Below, piece after piece: positions 43,046 through 52,361 of a stretch of DNA of 64,000 nucleotides. The position numbers and the translations under genes are program-made. The stretch comes from Planctomycetaceae bacterium (GTDB taxonomy: Bacteria; Planctomycetota; Phycisphaerae; UBA1845; UTPLA1): contig WYBU01000006.1 in the NCBI GenBank assembly GCA_011525745.1, forward strand, positions 27,288 to 91,287, read 5' to 3'. Below the pieces are notes generated by a model, which ran no database searches, was not told the DNA's origin, and worked only from the letters and a program-made list of their open reading frames with translations. Numbering within the stretch: the stretch's first letter is position 1; each line of letters starts with the position of its first letter.

Positions 43046-45280
43046 ATGTCTCTCGTCTTCGTACATACCGGATTCGCGCTGGCCGCGGCAGGGCTGATCG
43101 CCGTGCCGGTGCTGATCCATCTGCTCAGCCGCCGGCGGCAACGTGATGAACCGTGGGCGGCCATGACGTTCCTGCTGGCGGCGCAGCGGCGCAGCCGGCG
43201 GCGGTTGTGGATCGACGAATGGCTGCTGCTGGCGCTGCGCATGCTGATCGTGGCGGCGGCGGGCCTGGCGGTGGCGCGCCCGGCGCTGAGCCGCTCGGCG
43301 CTGGCCCGCGCGATCGGCGAGCCGCGCAACGATCGCGTGATTGTCCTGGACGACAGTCTGTCGATGCAGGCGCGGCACGAGGACGGCCGCAGCGCGTTCG
43401 ACGTCGCGCGCGACCTGGCGTTGCACCTGCTCAACGGCCTCAGCGAGAAGGACGCGGTTGGACTCATCGTCACCTCGGGCGGCGGGCGAGCGGTGATCGA
43501 CCGACCGACGCTGGACCGCGGCGTCGTCCGCCGCGCGCTGGAGGAGCTGCAATGCACGTATGCGACGGCCGACGTGCAGGGCGCGCTGGCGACGGCGCGC
43601 GAGGTGCTGCGCCGCGGCGACGCCGCTCCCGACGCGCAGGCGGCGTATTTGCTGACCGACGCCGCACGGACCACCTGGAAATCGCGCGGCGACGATGCGG
43701 CGTCCACGCGCGCGAGTCACGACAGCGTCGCCGAGGCGTTCGCCGCACTGGCCGGCCCCGCGTCGCGCTACGTCGTCAACACGGGCGCTCTGCGGCGCGG
43801 CAATCTGGCGATCACGCGCGTCGGCAGCACGGCCCGCTGGGCCACGGCCGGCGCGCCGCTGACCGTCGAAGCCGAAATCCGCGGATTCGATGCGCGCCCG
43901 TCGCCCCAGGCCGGCGTGGTGTGGGAGCTTGACGGCGTCATCGTTCGTCGCGAATCGCTGAGCGACTGGCCCGACTCCGGCCTGCGGCGCGTCGAGTGTA
44001 CGCTGCGTCCGCGGCAGCCGGGCGCGCACGTCGTGAACGTGCGTCTCGATCCGTCCGGCGACGTGCTGCCCGCCGATGAAGCGCGAGCCTGGGCGTTTCA
44101 CGTCGCGGCCGATCTGCCCGTGCTGATCGTCAGCGGCGGAACCGGCGGGCGCGGACCGCGCGACGAAGCGTTCTATCTGTCGCTGGCGTTGTCGCCGCGA
44201 CAAGCGCTGAGCGAACATGCCGCGCCGGCCTCGCTGTTCGCGCCGCGCGTCGTCTCAGACGTCGAACTGCCCGCCCGGATTCTCGAAGACTACCGCGCCG
44301 TCGTGCTTGCCAACGTGGCGCGCCCTTCGCCACAGGACTGGGCGCGGCTGGCGCGATTCGTGACGGGCGGCGGCGGGCTGCTCGTCTGCCTGGGCGACCG
44401 CGTTGACACGGACGCGTACAACACGTCCGCCGGTCCCGGCGCGGCCGGCGCGCCGGCCGGCGATCTCCTGCCGGCAATGCTCGATCGGGCCTTCATCGGC
44501 GACGCACAAGGCTCGGGCGTACGGCTGCGCATCGACGATCCGACGCACGCCATCGCCGCCGAGTTCACCGGTCACGTCGGCGGCGGACTGCTCACCACGC
44601 CCATCCGCGGCCACGTGCCTGTCGGGCGCGGCGCCCGCCGCACCGCCGGAGCGCGGACGATTCTCTCTTACGACAACGGCGACGCGGCCCTGCTCGAGCA
44701 GACGTTCGGCCGCGGCCGCGTGCTGCTATGGACCACGTCGGCGGACATGGACTGGTCCAACCTGCCGGCCAAGCCCGACTTTCTGCCCCTGATCGTGAAC
44801 ATGGTGGCCCACCTGGTTTCCGACGCCGCCGCCTCGCTCAACGCCCCCATCGGGGCGGCCTATTCGACCGCCTGGTCGCGCGACGCATCCGGTGCGACGC
44901 CGATCGTCCTGCGTCCAGACGGGCGACGCGAACCGGCCGCGATCGAGGAGCGCGCCGATTCTCCAGAGGGTCGCGTCCGCGCGGTGCTGGTGTACGACCG
45001 CACCGATCTGCCGGGCGCCTACGCCGTCGAAGGCGGCCCCGCGTCGGCGCGGTTCGCCGTGGCGGCCGACGCCGGCGAGAGTGATCTGTCACCGATGAGC
45101 GAAAACGAGCTGCGCCGCCGGCTGGGCGCGCCGTTTGTGTATCTCGACAACCCGACCGAACTGCTGCGCCGCCCCGCCGATTCGCCGCGATTCGAGCTGA
45201 GCGGCACGCTGTTCGCCGTCGTGCTCGTGCTGTTGCTGGGCGAAACGTTGATCGCCGCCATCTTCGGAACGAAAACATGA
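43046..45280 (+). CDS. BatA-domain membrane protein with VWA domain
   Basis: 744 residues. The N-terminal aerotolerance/BatA domain (residues 1-85, ALAAAGLIAVPVLIHLLSRR then WLLLALRMLIVAAAGLAVAR) has two membrane helices. A VWA domain follows (about 90-230) with VIVLDDSLSMQARHE (MIDAS DxSxS). A Gln-amidotransferase-like segment (GGLLVCLGDRVDTDAYNTSA) lies near 440-470. The last membrane helix is near residues 715-740. Most of the chain is periplasmic by prediction. The stop overlaps the next gene by 4 nt, so they are coupled. Confidence 0.9.
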   Translation: MSLVFVHTGFALAAAGLIAVPVLIHLLSRRRQRDEPWAAMTFLLAAQRRSRRRLWIDEWLLLALRMLIVAAAGLAVARPALSRSALARAIGEPRNDRVIVLDDSLSMQARHEDGRSAFDVARDLALHLLNGLSEKDAVGLIVTSGGGRAVIDRPTLDRGVVRRALEELQCTYATADVQGALATAREVLRRGDAAPDAQAAYLLTDAARTTWKSRGDDAASTRASHDSVAEAFAALAGPASRYVVNTGALRRGNLAITRVGSTARWATAGAPLTVEAEIRGFDARPSPQAGVVWELDGVIVRRESLSDWPDSGLRRVECTLRPRQPGAHVVNVRLDPSGDVLPADEARAWAFHVAADLPVLIVSGGTGGRGPRDEAFYLSLALSPRQALSEHAAPASLFAPRVVSDVELPARILEDYRAVVLANVARPSPQDWARLARFVTGGGGLLVCLGDRVDTDAYNTSAGPGAAGAPAGDLLPAMLDRAFIGDAQGSGVRLRIDDPTHAIAAEFTGHVGGGLLTTPIRGHVPVGRGARRTAGARTILSYDNGDAALLEQTFGRGRVLLWTTSADMDWSNLPAKPDFLPLIVNMVAHLVSDAAASLNAPIGAAYSTAWSRDASGATPIVLRPDGRREPAAIEERADSPEGRVRAVLVYDRTDLPGAYAVEGGPASARFAVAADAGESDLSPMSENELRRRLGAPFVYLDNPTELLRRPADSPRFELSGTLFAVVLVLLLGETLIAAIFGTKT

Positions 45281-47700
45281 ACGGCCTGCTGGAATGGCTT
45301 CTGGACCTCGAACGCGTCCGCCTCGATCAGGGATCGCCGGCGCTGGAGCTGGACCATCCCCCGCCGGCGTGGGTCATGCTGGCCGGCTTCGTGGCGATCG
45401 TGGTCCTGGTCGGGCTGGTCTATCGCTACGAACGCGGCGGACCGTGGCTGCGCCTGGGAATGGCCACGCTGCGGGCGGCCGTGCTGCTGCTGGTGCTCGG
45501 ACTGCTCGCGCGGCCGAGCCTGGTGTTGCGACGCGAGCGGGTCGATCCGTCGGTCGTCGCGATCGTCGTCGACGCCTCGGCGAGCATGGCCGAAAAAGAC
45601 GCCCGAAGCGGCAACACAGATTCCGATCGTTACGCCGCCGCGCTGTCACTGCTGCTCGATCGGCCGCCCGATAACGCGCCCACGGCGTCCGGAGGCATGT
45701 TGGACCTGCTGCGCCGGCGGCATCGCGTGGAAGTGTGGACATTCGCCGACGCGGCCCGACGCGTGGCCTGGTCGGCCGACGCCGCCGCGGTAGAAGCGCT
45801 GCGCCACGCCGCGCCCGAAGGCGCACAGACCGACGCGGCCGCGGCGCTCGAACAGGTCTACGACCGCACCCAGGGCGCTCGTGTGGCCGGCGTGATTCTG
45901 CTCAGCGACGGCCGACAGACACGAACCGGCGCGGCCGATCGATTCGTCGCCGCCGCGCGCGAGCGGCAGGCGCCGCTCTTTGCCGTGCCGCTCGGCTCGC
46001 CGCTGCGCAAGCTGGACATCGAGGTCGGCCCGGTTCAGGCCGATGAGGACGTGTTCCTGAAGGACATCGTCAGCGTTCAGACGCGCGTGCTGCTGACGGC
46101 GGCCGGCGCGGCAAGCGAAGTCCCGGTCCGACTGATCGACACGGCGACCGGCAACGTTCTCGACGAGCGACCGGCGCGGTTTCGTGCGGCGGACGCGGCG
46201 ACCGGCAAACCTCGCGGCGCGGCCTTGGAAGTCGAAACCTCGGACGAATCGGATGACGAAGCCTGGGCCGACGTCGAACTGCGCTTCCGTCCGTCGGCCG
46301 CCGGTCGCCTGGCTTTGCGCGTCGAGGCACAGGCGTTGCCGGACGAGGCCGAAAAGGCCAACAACGCCGCCGACGTGATCGTTCGCGTGCATGACGAAAA
46401 GCTGCGGCTGCTGTACGTCGAAGGCCCGCCGCGCTACGAGTACCGCTTTCTCAAGAACGCGCTGATGCGCGAGCCGACCGTCGCCAGCAGTTGCCTGCTG
46501 CTGGACGCAACCGCCTCGTTCGTGCAGGAAGGCACCGATCCGATCCGCGCGTTTCCGGTCAGTCCCGGCGAGTTGTCCACGTACGACGTGGTGATGCTCG
46601 GCGACGTCGACGTCCGCGGCGACTGGCTCAGCCCGTCGCAAATGGCCATGCTCGTCGATTTCGTCGGACAACGCGGCGGCGGGCTGGCGTTTCTGGCGGG
46701 TGAACGCGCCATGCCGCGGCGTCTCGCCGGAACGCCGCTGGAACGTCTGCTGCCGGTCCGCCTCGACCGCGCCGCGCCGCCGCCGGGCGGCGGGCCGATC
46801 ACGCGCTCGTTTGTTTTGTCGCCGACGATCGAAGGGCGACGACATCCGCTGCTGCGGCTGGAGGTCGATCCAACCGAGAACGACGCGACGTGGGCGGCGA
46901 TGCCCGGTTTGTACTGGCACGCCCCCGTGCTCGGCGCCAAGCCCGGGGCCGAGGTGCTGGCGGTGCATCCGACCGAATCCGCCGCCGACGGTCCGATGCC
47001 GCTGCTCGTCGTCGGCCGCTTCGGCAATGGCCGGACGCTGTTTGTCGGCAGCGACGACCTGTGGCGCTGGCGGCGCGAGCAGGGCGAGGCGTTTCACGAT
47101 GGATTTTGGCTCAATGCCCTGCGTTACCTGGGCGGCCAGGCGCGATGGAAGGCGTCGCGGCTGTGGCGGCTGGAAGTCGATCGGCGTGTGGTCGATGCGG
47201 CGCACGCGGCGACGTTCCGACTGACGGCCCGCGATCCCGAGGCGGCGGCGGGACTCGGCGAAGTTTCGTTGCGCGTCGACAACGCCGCGGGCGAGCCGGT
47301 GGCGCGCGTGCGACTGGAACGTCGCGCGGCGGACCGGCCGGAGTTTGAAGGCGCGCTGCATCCGTCACGGCCGGGCATGTTCACGGCCACGGCCGAGATT
47401 CCCGGCGCGGCTTCGAGCGACGAGCCGCCGTCGCGAACGATCACCGTGCGGCCGTTCGATCCAGAGCGGCGCGACACGCGGTCGGACCCGGCGTTTCTGC
47501 GGCGGCTGACGGAACAAACCGGCGGCCGTTGCGTCGAGCCGGCGGAATTCGCGACGTTGTGCGAAGAGATTCCCGATCGCAGCGTGCATTTGTCGGACGA
47601 CTTGACCGAACCGTTGTGGGATACGCGTTTGGCGCTGGCGGCCATGATCGCGCTGCTCAGCGCCGAGTGGATCGTGCGGAAGTTCAAGGGGCTGCCCTAG
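45277..47700 (+). CDS. Membrane VWA protein with glutamine-amidotransferase-like domain
   Basis: 807 residues. Two N-terminal helices (about residues 30-47 and 62-80), then a VWA domain starting VVAIVVDASASMAEKDARSG, a middle beta-rich region, and a Gln-amidotransferase-like segment near 440-560 (MLVDFVGQRGGGLAFLAGER). A C-terminal helix (LALAAMIALLSAEWIVRKF) ends the chain. It overlaps the previous VWA gene by 4 nt. Paired BatA-like and VWA/GATase-like membrane proteins after moxR-DUF58 are common in planctomycetes; a role in envelope integrity is inferred, not shown. Confidence 0.88.
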   Translation: MNGLLEWLLDLERVRLDQGSPALELDHPPPAWVMLAGFVAIVVLVGLVYRYERGGPWLRLGMATLRAAVLLLVLGLLARPSLVLRRERVDPSVVAIVVDASASMAEKDARSGNTDSDRYAAALSLLLDRPPDNAPTASGGMLDLLRRRHRVEVWTFADAARRVAWSADAAAVEALRHAAPEGAQTDAAAALEQVYDRTQGARVAGVILLSDGRQTRTGAADRFVAAARERQAPLFAVPLGSPLRKLDIEVGPVQADEDVFLKDIVSVQTRVLLTAAGAASEVPVRLIDTATGNVLDERPARFRAADAATGKPRGAALEVETSDESDDEAWADVELRFRPSAAGRLALRVEAQALPDEAEKANNAADVIVRVHDEKLRLLYVEGPPRYEYRFLKNALMREPTVASSCLLLDATASFVQEGTDPIRAFPVSPGELSTYDVVMLGDVDVRGDWLSPSQMAMLVDFVGQRGGGLAFLAGERAMPRRLAGTPLERLLPVRLDRAAPPPGGGPITRSFVLSPTIEGRRHPLLRLEVDPTENDATWAAMPGLYWHAPVLGAKPGAEVLAVHPTESAADGPMPLLVVGRFGNGRTLFVGSDDLWRWRREQGEAFHDGFWLNALRYLGGQARWKASRLWRLEVDRRVVDAAHAATFRLTARDPEAAAGLGEVSLRVDNAAGEPVARVRLERRAADRPEFEGALHPSRPGMFTATAEIPGAASSDEPPSRTITVRPFDPERRDTRSDPAFLRRLTEQTGGRCVEPAEFATLCEEIPDRSVHLSDDLTEPLWDTRLALAAMIALLSAEWIVRKFKGLP

Positions 47701-47763
47701 ATTCGCGTGGCACGCGTTGCACGCGCAATCCGCGTGGTACGGGCTTGTAGCCCGTACGAATCC

Positions 47764-47931
47764 GAGCCGCGAAGCGTCAGCGAGCGGGATCCGGCGGTCC
47801 CGCTTCCGATGCGACGGTTCGATCGAAACACGGGCGCTCGGCGCGCCGCCAGGCGCCGAACGCCGGCGCGCCAGTGAACGGTTCACTGGCGAACGCGGCG
47901 GGCGCATCCCGCCGGCCGACGCCGCGCAGTC
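47764..47931. mobile_element. Inverted-repeat element, GAGCCGCGA family, copy 3
   Basis: 168 bp with left end 47764-47791 and right end 47904-47931 (GCATCCCGCCGGCCGACGCC on). ACGGGCTTGTAGCCCGT lies just before it, another such palindrome just after, reaching the 5' part of the next gene. It fills the gap 47701-48030. Confidence 0.68.
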
Positions 47932-48030
47932 CGGACCGCCGCGCGAATCCGCCCCGGGCTGGCGCCCGGGGTTCTGATCCGCACGAGCTACAAGCCCGTG
48001 CAACGAAGAAAAAGGCCCGAGCCGGTAGTC

Positions 48031-51000
48031 ATGAAGAAGGAAGAACTGACAGCCCGACTGCTCGCCGTTCGCCGCCGCATCCGCTGGCTGCTGGCGGTCG
48101 ATGGGATTGCGCGTCTGACGGCTGCCGTCATCGCCGTACTGCTGGCCGCGGCGGCACTGGACTGGTGGGTGCGGCTTCCGCCGTTGCTGCGCGCGGCGGC
48201 GACCTTGCTCGGCCTTTGGATCGCGGCCCAATGGATCGCGCGGCGCATCATCGCGCCGCTCCGCGCGTCGCTGCCGCTTCAGGAAATCGCGCAGCGCATC
48301 GACGAGCGTTTTCCCGAAACCGGCGGCCGGCTGACCACCACCGCCGAACACCTCGAATCGCCCGCCGAACACGACGGCATTCTGTGGCAGCGCACGCTGC
48401 GCCAGAGCCTCAGCGTCGCCCAGCGGCTGCCGTGGTCGAAAATCCACTGCACGCGCCGCCCCGTGCGGTCCATCACCGGCGCGCTGATCGCCATCGCCAC
48501 GCTGGGCACGGCCATGATCGAGCTGCCGGCCCTGCTCTCGACCGGCATCCCGCGGTTCATCATTCCATTCAGCCCGGTGGAATGGGCGCATCGCGTCCAG
48601 ATCGAGCCGCTCACCGGCGACCGCGTCATCGCCGTCGGCGAGCCGCTGACCGTGAACATGCGCGTCGTGCGCGGCTGGTCTCCGCGGCTGCGCGCCTGGG
48701 TGGTCTGGAAAGAGGAGGGCCAGCCGCTGCGCCACGAACTGATGAGCGCCGGCGAGCCGGGCGCCTACTCGCAAAGCTGGCGCCGCGTGCACCGCAGCGC
48801 CACCTACTGGTTCCTCGCCGGCGACGATTCGACGCGCGATCGGCCGGGCCGCGTGCGCGTCGTCGAAGCGCCCGTGCTCGAAGAAGCGGCGATGACGTTG
48901 GCGCCGCCGACGTACGCCGCGTCGCTGGGGACCGCGCGCCGGCCGCTGGAATCGGGACAAATCAGCGTGCTCGAAGGCAGCCGCGCCGTCGTCGAGCTGC
49001 GCTCCAGCAAGCCGATCGGGCAGGACCCCGACGGCGCCGATCGCGCGCGGCTCGTCGCCGACGACGGAACGACGCAGCCGTTCGAGCCGGTCGGCGATGA
49101 TCGCCGCGCGTGGCGCGGTTCTTTCGAGGTGACCGCCACGCGCGCCTGGACGCTGGCGTTGACCGATGTCGAGGGCGTGTCGCTACAAGCGCCGCCGCGC
49201 ATCGAGATCACCGTCCTGCCCGACGCGCCGCCGCGCATCGCCATCACGCGCCCGGCGCACGCCCTGGAAGTAACGCCCGAGGCCGAGGTCCCGCTGGAGG
49301 CGACGGCCGAAGACGACGTCGACGTCACGCGCGTGACGCTCCGCGCGCGGCGGACCGACGCCGCGTCGGCAACCGTCACCGATCTTGGCGAAGTCGAACT
49401 GTGGCACGGCAGCGCGCGCCCGGCGGCGCGCGAACCGACTACTGCGCCCGCGGCCGGCGCGCCGCGGCCGGTGCGCAAGGAAGTCGTTGCCGCCTGGCCC
49501 CTGTCGGATTACGGCCTGCAACCGGGAGACACGGTCGAATACTGGGCCGAGGCGCACGACGCCTTCGAGCGCGACGGCGCGCGTCACGAGCCGGCGCGCT
49601 CGGCCGTGCATCGGCTTCGCGTCATTTCGCAGATCGAGTTCGGCGAGCGCGTCCGCGATCAGATGGCCAGCCTCACGCGGCAGTTGCAGCAGCTCGCGTC
49701 CGATCAGGAAGCGCTGCGCCGCCGCACCGAAACCGCCGCCGATCCAAGCGCCGCCCGGGACGTGCGCGAACTCGTGCTGCGCCAGCAGCACACGGCGGCC
49801 GGCACGACCTCCGCGGCCGAGCGCTTCGACGGCCTGATCGAGCTGTTGCGGCAGAACCGTTTCGCGGACGCGTCCGCCGCGCAGGGGGCGACGGCGGCGG
49901 CGGAGTCGCTCAGGCGGACGGCCGCCGGTCCGATGTCGCAGGCCGCGGATCAGTTGCGCCGCGTTCCGTCGACCGCGCAACCGCGGGGGCAAGACGATGC
50001 GCAGGAGCGATCGACGTTGCTGGCCGATGCGGTCCGCGCCCAGGACGAGGCGCTGAACGAGCTGCGGGCCGTATTGTCGCGACTCGAGCAATGGAGCGAC
50101 GTCGACGGCGTCGTGCGTAGAACGCGCGATCTGCTCGATCGGCAGGAGCATCTGACGCGCGCCACGACCCGCGTCACCGCGGACCTCGCCGGCCGCGACG
50201 CCGCCGCGCTGTCTCGGTCGGATCGAGAACGGCTCGAAGACGCCGCCGCGAAGCAGGACGCGCTGCGTCGCGAACTCGACGAAATGCTGGCCCGGCTCGA
50301 TCGCCTGATGGATTCGCTGACCCGCCGTGATCCGGCCGGCGCCGACGCCCTGGCCCGCTCGCGCGACGCCGCCGAACGCGAAGGAGCAAACGAACGCATG
50401 CGCGCCGCAGCCGACGAGATTCGTCGCAATCGCGGGCTGAAGGCCGAAGAGGAGCAACAGGCCGCCGAACAGGCGCTGCGCTCGATGCTGGCGGCGGTCA
50501 ATCAGAAGTCCGACCGGCGCCTGGCCGAGCTGTCGCGCGAACTGGCCGATCTGTCGCAGCAGCTTCAACGCCTCATCCGCACGCAGGAAAAGCTCAGTGC
50601 GCGAACCGAATCGACCATGAAGCAGGCCGACGCCGCAATCGCGCTGCCCGATTTGTCACCTCAGCAAACCACGCTGCGCCGCACCGCCGCCAAGCTCACC
50701 GAGAAGATGGAAACCACGCTGCGCGACGCTCCGCCCGCCGTGACGCCCATGAAGCAGGCCCAGGCGATGATGGCCGACGCCGCCGGCCGCCTCGACAACG
50801 CCGACGGCCCGCCGGCCGTAACCGCCCAGATCGCGGCCGTTGAGCGGTTGAACGAGGCGGCCGACGCGCTGGACGAAGCATTGACGCAAACGGAGCGCGA
50901 GCTGGTCGAGCAATCGCTGGCCGCGGTGCGCGACGAGCTGGCCGGCGTGCGCGACGATCAGATCAAGCTCACCGGCGAAGCCGAGCCGATCGCGACGCGC

Positions 51001-51549
51001 CAGCGCGACGAGCGGCGCCTCGGCCGCGCCGACGGCATCCATCTCAGCCGCCAGTCCGAGCAGCAGACGGAGCTGAAGGATCGGCTCGACGCGGTGCGCG
51101 GCAAGCTCGAAGGCGCCGTCGTCTACGACTACGTCTGCGGGCGCGCCGCCGAGGACATGCAGTCGGCGGCCGACAACCTGCGGCAGCGCGACGCCGTCGC
51201 CGCCGTGTCGGCCCAGCGGCGTGTCGTCGAGCAGCTCAACGGGCTGATCGACGCCCTGGCCGAATTGCCCGAAGCCGCCAAGACGCGATTCGTCGAAGAC
51301 CGCGTGGCCGCGGCCGGCGGCGATCCCGGCGCGGCCAAACGCCGCACCGTGCCGCCCGTGGCCGAGCTGAAGGTGCTGCGGCAGTTGCAGTCCGAGCTGA
51401 ACGAAGCGGTCCGCGCCTTCGACGCCCGCGTTCCGCCGCCGCCGGCCCGGACCGAAGCCGAGTTGAACGAAGCGGAGTCGCTCGGCCAGCGCCAGCGAGC
51501 GTTGCACGAAATGGCGTCGAAGCTTGCCGACCACTCGGAGGGCCGATGA
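48031..51549 (+). CDS. Large membrane protein with DUF4175-like N-terminus and coiled-coil C-terminus
   Basis: 1172 residues from ATG 48031; a GTG at 47998 lies inside a repeat and was not chosen. Three N-terminal membrane helices occur near residues 35-52, 55-75 and 145-165. Residues 180-510 form beta-rich segments (VEPLTGDRVIAVGEPLTVN- and PPRIEITVLPDAPPRIAIT-like). From about 540 to the end the chain is long, charged and helical with strong coiled-coil character (LTRQLQQLASDQEALRRRTE, LERLEDAAAKQDALRRELDE-like). This layout is seen in planctomycetal DUF4175 proteins of moxR clusters. Stop overlaps the next start. Confidence 0.82.
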   Translation: MKKEELTARLLAVRRRIRWLLAVDGIARLTAAVIAVLLAAAALDWWVRLPPLLRAAATLLGLWIAAQWIARRIIAPLRASLPLQEIAQRIDERFPETGGRLTTTAEHLESPAEHDGILWQRTLRQSLSVAQRLPWSKIHCTRRPVRSITGALIAIATLGTAMIELPALLSTGIPRFIIPFSPVEWAHRVQIEPLTGDRVIAVGEPLTVNMRVVRGWSPRLRAWVVWKEEGQPLRHELMSAGEPGAYSQSWRRVHRSATYWFLAGDDSTRDRPGRVRVVEAPVLEEAAMTLAPPTYAASLGTARRPLESGQISVLEGSRAVVELRSSKPIGQDPDGADRARLVADDGTTQPFEPVGDDRRAWRGSFEVTATRAWTLALTDVEGVSLQAPPRIEITVLPDAPPRIAITRPAHALEVTPEAEVPLEATAEDDVDVTRVTLRARRTDAASATVTDLGEVELWHGSARPAAREPTTAPAAGAPRPVRKEVVAAWPLSDYGLQPGDTVEYWAEAHDAFERDGARHEPARSAVHRLRVISQIEFGERVRDQMASLTRQLQQLASDQEALRRRTETAADPSAARDVRELVLRQQHTAAGTTSAAERFDGLIELLRQNRFADASAAQGATAAAESLRRTAAGPMSQAADQLRRVPSTAQPRGQDDAQERSTLLADAVRAQDEALNELRAVLSRLEQWSDVDGVVRRTRDLLDRQEHLTRATTRVTADLAGRDAAALSRSDRERLEDAAAKQDALRRELDEMLARLDRLMDSLTRRDPAGADALARSRDAAEREGANERMRAAADEIRRNRGLKAEEEQQAAEQALRSMLAAVNQKSDRRLAELSRELADLSQQLQRLIRTQEKLSARTESTMKQADAAIALPDLSPQQTTLRRTAAKLTEKMETTLRDAPPAVTPMKQAQAMMADAAGRLDNADGPPAVTAQIAAVERLNEAADALDEALTQTERELVEQSLAAVRDELAGVRDDQIKLTGEAEPIATRQRDERRLGRADGIHLSRQSEQQTELKDRLDAVRGKLEGAVVYDYVCGRAAEDMQSAADNLRQRDAVAAVSAQRRVVEQLNGLIDALAELPEAAKTRFVEDRVAAAGGDPGAAKRRTVPPVAELKVLRQLQSELNEAVRAFDARVPPPPARTEAELNEAESLGQRQRALHEMASKLADHSEGR

Positions 51550-52361
51550 TGAACACCGCCCATCGCACAGATAGGTACCATGCCATTCGCAATCGGCGGC
51601 ACGGTCGAGCCTTCGCGCAGGTCGGGCTTGGAAATGCCGTGGAATGCCCCCCGCGAGGGCTGGGCCGTGTTGAACGCCTAAAAGCACGAACTCGCCCACA
51701 CTTGCGAGCCTGTTCCCGCCGAGTCCTGACCGCGATCTGTGCGACCACGGCCTTTGCCGCCGCGCTCGGCGCGGCCGCTCAGACTCAGCCGCCTCCAGCG
51801 ACCGCCAGCCGGCCGACATCGCGGCCGGGATTGAGCGACGAGGACCTCGCGCGGCGGCTTCAGGGACGCGCCGACACGACGAGAGACCCGTTCCGTCGCG
51901 CACTGGAGCTGATGGAAGCGACGTCGCACCGCCTGGCCGATGAATATGACACCGGCGAGCAGACGCGCACGATTCAGTCCGACATCCTCAAGGCGCTGGA
52001 TGAGGCGATTCGCGCCGCGTCGCGCCCCCCGACCAGCGGCCAGCGCGGCGGCAAGGGACAAACCGGCGAGTCGCGCGGCGCGGGACGGCGATCATCACAG
52101 CGTCCGGGGGAGGGTGCGGCCGGCGCGCGGAGCACGCCCGGCGATGCGGCCGGCGGCGGAAAGACGACCGGCTCCGCGCCGGGCGAATCGGCCGCGCGCC
52201 TGGCTGATCGGGCCGACGTGCGCCGCGGCTGGGGCTATCTGCCCGATCGCGACCGCGAGGCGATCGTACAGGGAGTTAACGAGGAATTTCATCCGCGATA
52301 CCGCGAGCAAATCGAGGACTACTATCGCGCCATCGCCGAGCAGGCCGAGAGGGAACCGTGA
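51546..52361 (+). CDS. Secreted helical protein of the moxR cluster, repeat-derived N-terminus
   Basis: 271 residues if started at ATG 51546, overlapping the upstream stop. Codons 20-40 lie in a family B repeat (51604-51666). A signal-peptide-like segment (VLTAICATTAFAAALGAAAQ) comes only after it, at residues 60-79, so a TTG at 51702 is a plausible true start. The body has GLSDEDLARRLQGRADTTRD, then a Gly/Ser-rich stretch and a C-terminal RRGWGYLPDRDREAIVQGVN with EEFHPRYREQIEDYYRAIAE. The latter resembles a conserved tail in this cluster. Function unknown. Confidence 0.7.
   Translation: MMNTAHRTDRYHAIRNRRHGRAFAQVGLGNAVECPPRGLGRVERLKARTRPHLRACSRRVLTAICATTAFAAALGAAAQTQPPPATASRPTSRPGLSDEDLARRLQGRADTTRDPFRRALELMEATSHRLADEYDTGEQTRTIQSDILKALDEAIRAASRPPTSGQRGGKGQTGESRGAGRRSSQRPGEGAAGARSTPGDAAGGGKTTGSAPGESAARLADRADVRRGWGYLPDRDREAIVQGVNEEFHPRYREQIEDYYRAIAEQAEREP
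51604..51666. repeat. Family B inverted repeat inside a coding region
   Basis: Left arm GGTCGAGCCTTCGCG (51604-51618) and right arm CGCGAGGGCTGGGCC (51652-51666) bracket a 33-nt loop. It lies in the 5' part of the gene at 51546 and is open in that frame. Confidence 0.65.
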
